Below, piece by piece: positions 6,573 to 11,713 of a stretch of 11,713 nucleotides of DNA. Source of the stretch: Planctomycetota bacterium (GTDB lineage: Bacteria > Planctomycetota > Phycisphaerae > WQYP01); contig JAJYGE010000605.1 in assembly GCA_021785155.1 (NCBI GenBank), positions 1-11,713 of the forward strand. Direction: 5' to 3'. A program made the position numbers and the translations under genes. Under the pieces are notes generated by a model. That model made no database searches. It was not told the DNA's origin and was given only the letters and a program-made list of their open reading frames with translations. Position 1 is the stretch's first letter. Every line of letters begins with the position of its first letter.

Positions 6573-8123
6573 TTAGGGATCCGGTTTCAGAACCAGCGCA
6601 TTGAGGCCAAAAAAATAATTCAGGGATGCGCGAGCTTTTCCGACCATGCGAATAACCAATGGGTTATTGCCCGCGTTCAAGTAAATTCGACCGAGCGGGA
6701 TTCGCCCGGTTGGCACCACCGACGCGGCGTAGGCGTTGACCGGAGATCCAAGCTTGTGTCCGTGAAACAATACTTGGAAAATGCCATAATCACGGGCCTT
6801 GGTGAAGTACCCCGTCAAAAAATAATCGCCCGCTTTTTTTGCCGGTAATTGAATCGTCAGTTCCGCCCCATTGGCTTGCCCACACCACCACAACTGCGAA
6901 CCGCCGCTCCAATGCGTACCAAAACTGCTCATGTTCTGGGTTTCAACCGAGCCGCTCGTTGCCTTGGCGCTGGGCACCAGTTTTTGGCCTTCAACGGCAT
7001 GGGGTATCTTAAACAGTGGCGGAGGATCGACCGGTAAAAGTTCGGCCGGCGGCGGCAGTTTCGGATACACCGGATGCGGTTGAGTCTGATACCAGTAGGC
7101 GACCGAAGCGTAGGCCGCCCGTACGTTGTCCCATGGCCCTACCTGAATTGTGAATCGGATGGACTTTTTGAATGGAATGGCATCCTCGATATGCCACCGA
7201 TAGGCACTGACTCGTCCCAGTTTGGCGTCTTTTATCAAACAGCCGTGGTAGGGTGCCGAATAGGTTCCGTGATCAAAGTACCAGCCGCTGCAAAAATAAT
7301 CCTCCGTCCCCGTCCCTTCAATTGCCGGCATGAATTGCCCCGGCTTGGGTGGGCCGATGCCTTGATAATAGTTTTCTTTTTTGCGGCCATCAACATACAC
7401 CATCTCATTACCTTCCAGAAATTCAAATCCACGATCCTGAAGATTCTGCATGAATAGCGCGGTACCCACATACTGCCCACGCCCGGTGGTATCGAGAATG
7501 ACATAGTTTTGCCCCGGAGGCACCGGGTTTTCCTGCCGCCAGAGGGCATGAAACTCCAACATGCGGCTGGAAACCTTTTTATAGGCGTCAAAACCGATGT
7601 TCCAGTAAAAGCCATTTACCGGCTTGTTGGTCTCGTTGGTAATTGTCCAGTATGCGGATTTATGAAACGGCATGGGCCAGAAACAGTTATATCCGCCGCT
7701 GGTTTCCTCCAACGGTGCTGATTTATAATCCACCTGCTGTCCGAATCCGACGCCGAAAAATGCCCCCAGTGGCACCCGCACGCTGGGGTGCTTTTCGCCA
7801 TCCCAATACATCCGCAGAATCAGTTGGCATCGCACTGCGGTGTTACTCGGAAACGTACACCAGAATCGGCGGACGATCCCGGCACCTTTGTAATTCAACA
7901 GCACCAGCGTCTGGCCGGGCGCAATAGTCCGACAATCGTCGTTGCGGCCCAGGCGATTCCAGCTACCGGCATGCATGGCGGTACCGGTCCGCTCCAGCGG
8001 CAACCCGCTTAAGGGACTGCCCAGTCCGGGAGTCGGTCCCACGGTTTGCCCCCGGACCAAAGGTGGCATGATAAACAGCATACATACCATCCAAAACGTG
8101 GCGCTGAATTTAAAACATGGCAT
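6573..8123 (-). CDS. secreted GH172 (DUF2961) glycoside hydrolase with C-terminal beta-sandwich
   Basis: A 516-residue exported enzyme. The ATG at 8123 has AAGGAG six bases upstream (8130-8135). Residues 1-25 form a signal peptide (hydrophobic core FSATFWMVCMLFIMPPLV, likely cleavage after RGQ or nearby). The DUF2961 core spans about 40-345: SWNRLGRNDD (54-63), YKGAGIVRRFW (78-88), RVPLGAFFGVGFG (116-128), the hallmark IEGTGTEDYF (268-277) and RWHIEDAIPF (309-318). A Pro-rich linker (about 350-372) leads to a beta-rich domain (about 378-514) of carbohydrate-binding type. DUF2961 became GH172 after a bifidobacterial difructose dianhydride I hydrolase and, later, exo-D-arabinofuranosidases were characterised; furanosidase activity is therefore inferred. 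The acidic residues of GTGTED and RWHIED are intact. It follows the sulfatase and a gene remnant, and ends inside an inverted repeat. Substrate unknown. Confidence 0.88.
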   Translation of the reverse strand: MPCFKFSATFWMVCMLFIMPPLVRGQTVGPTPGLGSPLSGLPLERTGTAMHAGSWNRLGRNDDCRTIAPGQTLVLLNYKGAGIVRRFWCTFPSNTAVRCQLILRMYWDGEKHPSVRVPLGAFFGVGFGQQVDYKSAPLEETSGGYNCFWPMPFHKSAYWTITNETNKPVNGFYWNIGFDAYKKVSSRMLEFHALWRQENPVPPGQNYVILDTTGRGQYVGTALFMQNLQDRGFEFLEGNEMVYVDGRKKENYYQGIGPPKPGQFMPAIEGTGTEDYFCSGWYFDHGTYSAPYHGCLIKDAKLGRVSAYRWHIEDAIPFKKSIRFTIQVGPWDNVRAAYASVAYWYQTQPHPVYPKLPPPAELLPVDPPPLFKIPHAVEGQKLVPSAKATSGSVETQNMSSFGTHWSGGSQLWWCGQANGAELTIQLPAKKAGDYFLTGYFTKARDYGIFQVLFHGHKLGSPVNAYAASVVPTGRIPLGRIYLNAGNNPLVIRMVGKARASLNYFFGLNALVLKPDP

Positions 8124-8169
8124 GATGTTCTCCTTAAGTTATAGACCAACAAAAATATAAATTCGGACG

Positions 8170-8380
8170 TTATTCAATAGTCTCCACGATCTGCCCCATG
8201 AAAGGCAGGCCCAACTTCACGGTTTTGCCCTTCAGCGGAGACCATGGTTCGAGGCGATAACCCTGATCATCCAGTCGAATGCCGTAATGCCCGGTAAATA
8301 TTGCTGTCATCGCCTGCCAGTTTTCGGGTAAAAGCCCCGTCGATCCACGGCCAGTTTTCCTTTCCCACCGTGCAGAATGT
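8170..8380 (-). pseudogene. frameshifted C-terminal remnant of a glycosidase-like gene
   Basis: Between the sulfatase and GH172 genes, two minus-strand frames hold complementary protein-like pieces. The upstream piece reads TVGKENWPWIDGAF (about 8371 to 8330). The downstream piece reads LLPENWQAMTAIFTGHYGIR, continues through a YRLEPWSPLKG-type segment, and ends with a TAA at 8170-8172. A single shift near 8320-8340, beside a GGGG/TTTT/CCC/AAAA run, would join them. The downstream piece resembles the beta-sandwich end of (alpha/alpha)6-barrel glycosidases (GH65/GH95-like), but the family is a guess. The catalytic portion is absent and the sulfatase stop lies only about 50 nt upstream, so most of the gene has been deleted. 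A sequencing error could explain the shift but not the missing N-terminal part. Confidence 0.5.
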
Positions 8381-8432
8381 TCATCCGTTTTCCTTATTAC
8401 AATTGTCGTAGTCAGTCCAATGGTCTGGTATC

Positions 8433-9974
8433 CTATGGATAATACTCCCAGAGATCAATTTTCGGGCGAGGTTCTCCCGCTTCCACCATGCGTTGGATCA
8501 GACGTTGCCGCAGGTGGGCAGTGATCTGACGCATGGATCGGTCACCGACATAATGTACAATTCCCGGCGGATCCACCCGGCCACAAAGATTAAACAATTG
8601 CGCCGGATCAGCCCGATTATCATAAAGCTGATAATCACGATAACGCAGGCTGTCCGGGTATTGTGTCGCATGGGGTTGGTCCGCCAGGGCCACATAGGTC
8701 CATTCCGGCGTCCGCAACGCCCGTGCGGTTTCCGATTCACTGATCTGGACAAACACTTCATTGGACCACGCCGCCCGTGCCGCCGCGTCATGCACCAGCG
8801 GCAACAGACTGTGGCCCATCATAAACGATGGGATCGGCGCTCCGGCGATATCCAGTAGCGACGGCGCGATGTCGATGATATTGACCAGTTGCGAAATGGT
8901 CTGGCTGTTATCAAAGCCAGGCCCCTGGATAATCAGCGGAATGTGGATGGAACTATCCTGGGGACTTCGCTTGTATTCGGTATTACGGGTACGGAAGTGA
9001 CAACCATGATCACTGAGAAATATTACAATCGTGTTCTCATCAAGATTCTGTTCCCTTAGGGTCTTGAATAATCGCCCCATGGAATCGTCAATGGCTTTGC
9101 AGTCCCCATAGTATTTGTTGAGCGTGTAAGGCCAGTCGCCGGGGAAAGGCCGCAAATCAGGCGGAACGTAGGCATTGCGCAATTTCTCCGCGAAACCCCG
9201 CGGAGGAACAAAGCCGCTGCCGTTCTGCTGATGCGGTTCCAATTGTGACAAGACCAGAAAGAAAGGCTTATCATGTTTTTGACGCAGAAATTTTTCCGCC
9301 GCATCGGTTAAAAAATCAACACGATATACATCATTACCATAATGCACAGCCTTACCATCATTATCCCAGAATTGACTGTTGTAAGGTTGCGTGCTAACCT
9401 CCGGAACATTGGCGGCCAACCAAAATCCAGTAAAGCCATAACGATATTCCGGGGGAACGGGACCCTTTCCCGTTCTACCCGGATTCGGTGCCAGATGCCA
9501 TTTGCCGATGTAATTGGTACTGTAACCGGCTTTCCCCAGCAGCGTGCCGAGCGTGACGGCATCCGGGCGCAAACCCAGTTGAAGTCGCCATAGACCACTC
9601 TGCGTGGCGTATTGACCGGTAAAAAGACACGCGCGGGACGGCGAGCACAAGGGCTGATTGGTCATGGCGTTCTGAAAAACCGTTCCCCGGCGATACATGG
9701 CGTCCAGATTGGGCGTCAGTGCCATGGGATTCTGGCCGGCGGCACAAATGAAGTCGGAGCGAAACTGATCCGAAATAACCATCAGTATGTTGGGCCGAGG
9801 CGGGGATTTTCTGTCCATACCCGTTGCCTCTGCGAATGGCAGGGCCGCAGCGGAAGGCACGTTGAGCAGCGGAGAGGCCGCCGCCAGAGCCGATGCTTTC
9901 AGAAAATTTCGCCGGCTAGCTCCATGAGTGGAAAACTCTTTTTCAGAACACCAATCGTCACTTTTTTCGCTCAT
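8433..9974 (-). CDS. Tat-exported sulfatase (arylsulfatase/type I sulfatase family)
   Basis: A 513-residue sulfate-ester hydrolase acting outside the cytoplasm. The start is ATG 9974: GGAGGT lies seven bases upstream, and an in-frame start at 10058 would overlap the GH2 gene. A Tat signal SRRNFLKASALAAASPLL (20-37) means it is exported folded. The type I sulfatase fold is clear: metal-binding NILMVISDQ (62-70), formylglycine motif CSPSR (110-114) in a QPLCSPSRACLFTG context, GKWH (157-160), SQLEPH (243-248) and SDHG (321-324), then a C-terminal subdomain ending WEYYP. Cys110 must be converted to formylglycine by a maturase not present here. It lies 55 nt after the GH2 gene, likely co-transcribed, so it probably removes sulfate groups that block GH2 or GH172. 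Subfamily and substrate cannot be assigned by eye. Confidence 0.94.
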   Translation of the reverse strand: MSEKSDDWCSEKEFSTHGASRRNFLKASALAAASPLLNVPSAAALPFAEATGMDRKSPPRPNILMVISDQFRSDFICAAGQNPMALTPNLDAMYRRGTVFQNAMTNQPLCSPSRACLFTGQYATQSGLWRLQLGLRPDAVTLGTLLGKAGYSTNYIGKWHLAPNPGRTGKGPVPPEYRYGFTGFWLAANVPEVSTQPYNSQFWDNDGKAVHYGNDVYRVDFLTDAAEKFLRQKHDKPFFLVLSQLEPHQQNGSGFVPPRGFAEKLRNAYVPPDLRPFPGDWPYTLNKYYGDCKAIDDSMGRLFKTLREQNLDENTIVIFLSDHGCHFRTRNTEYKRSPQDSSIHIPLIIQGPGFDNSQTISQLVNIIDIAPSLLDIAGAPIPSFMMGHSLLPLVHDAAARAAWSNEVFVQISESETARALRTPEWTYVALADQPHATQYPDSLRYRDYQLYDNRADPAQLFNLCGRVDPPGIVHYVGDRSMRQITAHLRQRLIQRMVEAGEPRPKIDLWEYYP

Positions 9975-9981
9975 GAGAAGT

Positions 9982-9987
9982 ACCTCC
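9982..9987 (-). promoter_or_regulatory. ribosome binding site of the sulfatase gene
   Basis: GGAGGT on the minus strand, seven bases before the ATG at 9974. Its strength rules in the shorter start that places the twin-arginine motif near residue 21. Confidence 0.85.
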
Positions 9988-10029
9988 GATATTTTCAAAC
10001 GGTGCTTTGGGGCACTGCGCTCGCAGGAA

Positions 10030-11713
10030 TTACCTTGACTGGAGCGCACCGGTGTCAATAGTCAGCGTGGCCGCCGGCAAGCCGTTGGCTTTGGCAGTAA
10101 GCGTAATGGTGCCGGGGTGATTGGCCGCTCGTACCATCACCAGACACAAGCCATGGAACGCGCGCACCTGATGTCCCACATTGGATTCATGACTCGTCGG
10201 ATTTCCATTATTGGCTCCGGCAATCGATCCGGGGCCGGATACCGTGAAATGTATCATGTTATGCGCATCGGGCACCATCGTGCCATGAGCATCCACCACT
10301 TTCACCGCAATAGGGGCGATGCTATCCCCGTCGGCGGAAAGGCTGGCCACCTGATCCTGCAGTTGCAACGACGCCGCCGGCCCTGCGGTGCGGTATGACC
10401 ACTGCGCTACGCCCCGATTACCATCACCATCATAACCGCGCGCGGTGAGTTTTCCGGGCGCGTATGGCACAGTCCAGTCCAGATATTTATACTTGGGCAT
10501 GCGTTTAATACCCAGACTTTTACCGTTGAGAAACAAGCCCACGCGATTGCAATTGGAATAACAGCGAATCAAAACAGGCTTGCCCAGCATTGACTTGGGA
10601 AATGTCCAAGCCGGAAATATGTAAACGGAAGGTTTCTTTTTCCACCAGGCCCGCCAGTAATAGTAGACTGCCTTGGGAAAACCGCACAGGTCCATGTCGC
10701 CGGTGTTGCTGCTGATATCCGGCCAACCGAACGGATTGGGTTCACCGCGATAATTAAACCCAGTCCAGACAAATGCACCCGCCACGAATGGATGTTTCAT
10801 CACGGGAATCAGCGTGGTCCATGGTTTACGACCGCCGAGGTAATTGAATTTTCCATTCTTATTCCACATTTTCGGTCCACTGCCGTACTCATTGACCAGC
10901 CCAAGCCGGGGATTGGTTCGCAAAACGCCCCGGGCGCTGAATGTGTTGACATCCTCGCTGCCGAAAATCATTTTGTCGGGAAACAGCCTGTGAATGGCGG
11001 CATAGTCTTGGTTGGAGTAGTTTATTCCCAGTAAATTCTCCACACTGAAGAATCCGACCTTGTTAAAACCACCGCTCATCGCGCAGGTACATGGACGGGT
11101 AGGGTCCAGTTTATGCACGGCCCGCATCATGGCTTTGAAAATCTTCGCCCCGTAGGGATTGCCTTGTAAATTTTCCTCATTACACATCGACCAGAAAATA
11201 ATGCAGGGATCATTGCGTTGCGTCAGAATCATCCAATCGAGATCAGAAAAATTGGAATACGGTGCGCCCATCGGTGTTTTGGCTGTGTAGACATCCCCCA
11301 GATGCCGGTTCTCATCCATTACCAGCATTCCCATTTTATCGCAGGCGCGATAAAACGCCGTGGCCAACGGATTATGAGAACATCTATACGCATTGGATCC
11401 AAGTGCCTTCAGCTTGGCAATCCGCCAGGGCCAGAGATTATCCGGAGCGCCTATGCCCACCGCCGGAAAATCCTGGTGGTTGCAGGTGCCGTCAATTTCC
11501 ACATGCCGCCCGTCAAGAAAAAAGCCATGGTTGGGATCAAAACGCAACGTGCGTATGCCGAAGGTAGTACGCTTGGCGTCCACAGCGACATGCTGAACCG
11601 CGATGGTCGTTTCCAGATGATATAAGTTGCAATGATGCAAGGACCATAAGGCCGCATTACTTATGGTCGCATGTTGTATAAACGTCTTTTTTCCGCCGGC
11701 GGCCAAACCCTCC
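10030..11713 (-). CDS. glycoside hydrolase family 2 protein, beta-galactosidase-like (5' end outside window)
   Basis: Only the C-terminal 560 or so residues are inside the window; the frame stays open to the right edge. Numbering from the codon at 11706: end of the GH2 immunoglobulin-like domain (to about 48), then the catalytic barrel with FGIRTLRFDPNHGFFLDGR (49-67), IDGTCNHQD (71-79), NAYRCSHNP (105-113), FWSMCNEE (171-178) with N176-E177 as acid/base, GSED (249-252) with E251 as likely nucleophile, and AFVWTGFNYRGEPNPFGWPD (311-330). A DUF4982-type domain follows (about 374-440, FLNGKSLG) and then a bacterial Ig-like domain (about 445-553). This layout is common in exo-acting beta-galactosidases of polysaccharide degraders; glucuronidase or mannosidase activity is less likely. 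Export cannot be judged without the N-terminus. The sulfatase follows after 55 nt, suggesting one transcript. Confidence 0.9.
   Translation of the reverse strand, partial: EGLAAGGKKTFIQHATISNAALWSLHHCNLYHLETTIAVQHVAVDAKRTTFGIRTLRFDPNHGFFLDGRHVEIDGTCNHQDFPAVGIGAPDNLWPWRIAKLKALGSNAYRCSHNPLATAFYRACDKMGMLVMDENRHLGDVYTAKTPMGAPYSNFSDLDWMILTQRNDPCIIFWSMCNEENLQGNPYGAKIFKAMMRAVHKLDPTRPCTCAMSGGFNKVGFFSVENLLGINYSNQDYAAIHRLFPDKMIFGSEDVNTFSARGVLRTNPRLGLVNEYGSGPKMWNKNGKFNYLGGRKPWTTLIPVMKHPFVAGAFVWTGFNYRGEPNPFGWPDISSNTGDMDLCGFPKAVYYYWRAWWKKKPSVYIFPAWTFPKSMLGKPVLIRCYSNCNRVGLFLNGKSLGIKRMPKYKYLDWTVPYAPGKLTARGYDGDGNRGVAQWSYRTAGPAASLQLQDQVASLSADGDSIAPIAVKVVDAHGTMVPDAHNMIHFTVSGPGSIAGANNGNPTSHESNVGHQVRAFHGLCLVMVRAANHPGTITLTAKANGLPAATLTIDTGALQSR

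Larger units (their letters stand above)
6392..6574. repeat. 183-bp element bounded by 25-bp near-perfect inverted repeats
   Basis: The left arm (6392-6416) begins AGCACTACAGCCCGACATTG and the right arm (6550-6574) is its reverse complement with three mismatches in 25; two of the three become G-U pairs in a plus-strand RNA. The GC-rich core carries a hairpin at 6441-6474 and a perfect 16-bp palindrome at 6488-6503. The right arm overlaps the GH172 stop codon (6573-6575). No transposase gene or obvious target duplication is visible. It could be a MITE-like element, a structured 3' untranslated region, or a regulatory RNA. Confidence 0.55.

Noticed and set aside
6135..6848. A 237-codon plus-strand frame
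   Set aside because: Its second half is antisense to the GH172 C-terminal domain and the composition (Pro, His, Cys, Arg rich) is typical of a shadow frame.
9975..10058. Longer start for the sulfatase at 10058
   Set aside because: It would overlap the GH2 gene, lacks an SD of the quality found before 9974, and would bury the twin-arginine motif about 50 residues in.

Overview
The window looks like a carbohydrate-utilisation region of a polysaccharide-degrading bacterium. The mix of a Tat-exported sulfatase, a secreted GH172 (DUF2961) protein, a large GH2 enzyme and a lipoprotein-type sugar-binding protein, with good Shine-Dalgarno sites and middling GC content, best suits the Planctomycetota/Verrucomicrobiota group (Phycisphaerae-like). 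Acidobacteriota cannot be excluded. This assignment rests on gene content only; no taxonomic marker is present.

All confident genes lie on the minus strand and read from right to left. Right half (11713 down to 6573): the 3' part of a GH2 beta-galactosidase-like gene cut by the window edge, a Tat-signal sulfatase, a frameshifted C-terminal glycosidase remnant, and a secreted GH172 protein with a C-terminal beta-sandwich. Middle (6572 to 6014): about 560 bp without an intact gene, holding a 25-bp near-perfect inverted repeat with nested palindromes, a degraded coding tail, and the likely promoter of the next operon. Left half (6013 down to 480): a four-gene operon of sugar-binding lipoprotein, double-domain ABC ATPase, permease and ribulokinase-type FGGY kinase. 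The last 479 bp holds no confident gene, only a possible plus-strand coding tail.

The genes suggest one pathway. GH2, sulfatase and GH172 would trim a sulfated, probably galactose- and arabinose-containing glycan outside the cytoplasm. The ABC system imports a released monosaccharide and the kinase phosphorylates its ketose form. GH172 acts on furanosides in the members studied (difructose dianhydride I and D-arabinan), so pairing it with a ribulokinase-type kinase makes pentofuranose (arabinose-like) use a reasonable hypothesis. No isomerase, epimerase or regulator gene is in the window, so the sugar and its stereochemistry are not settled.

The points most worth a second look are the inverted-repeat element overlapping the GH172 stop codon, the strong hairpin between the binding-protein and ATPase genes, the frameshifted glycosidase remnant, and an Asp-to-Ala change in the kinase signature.
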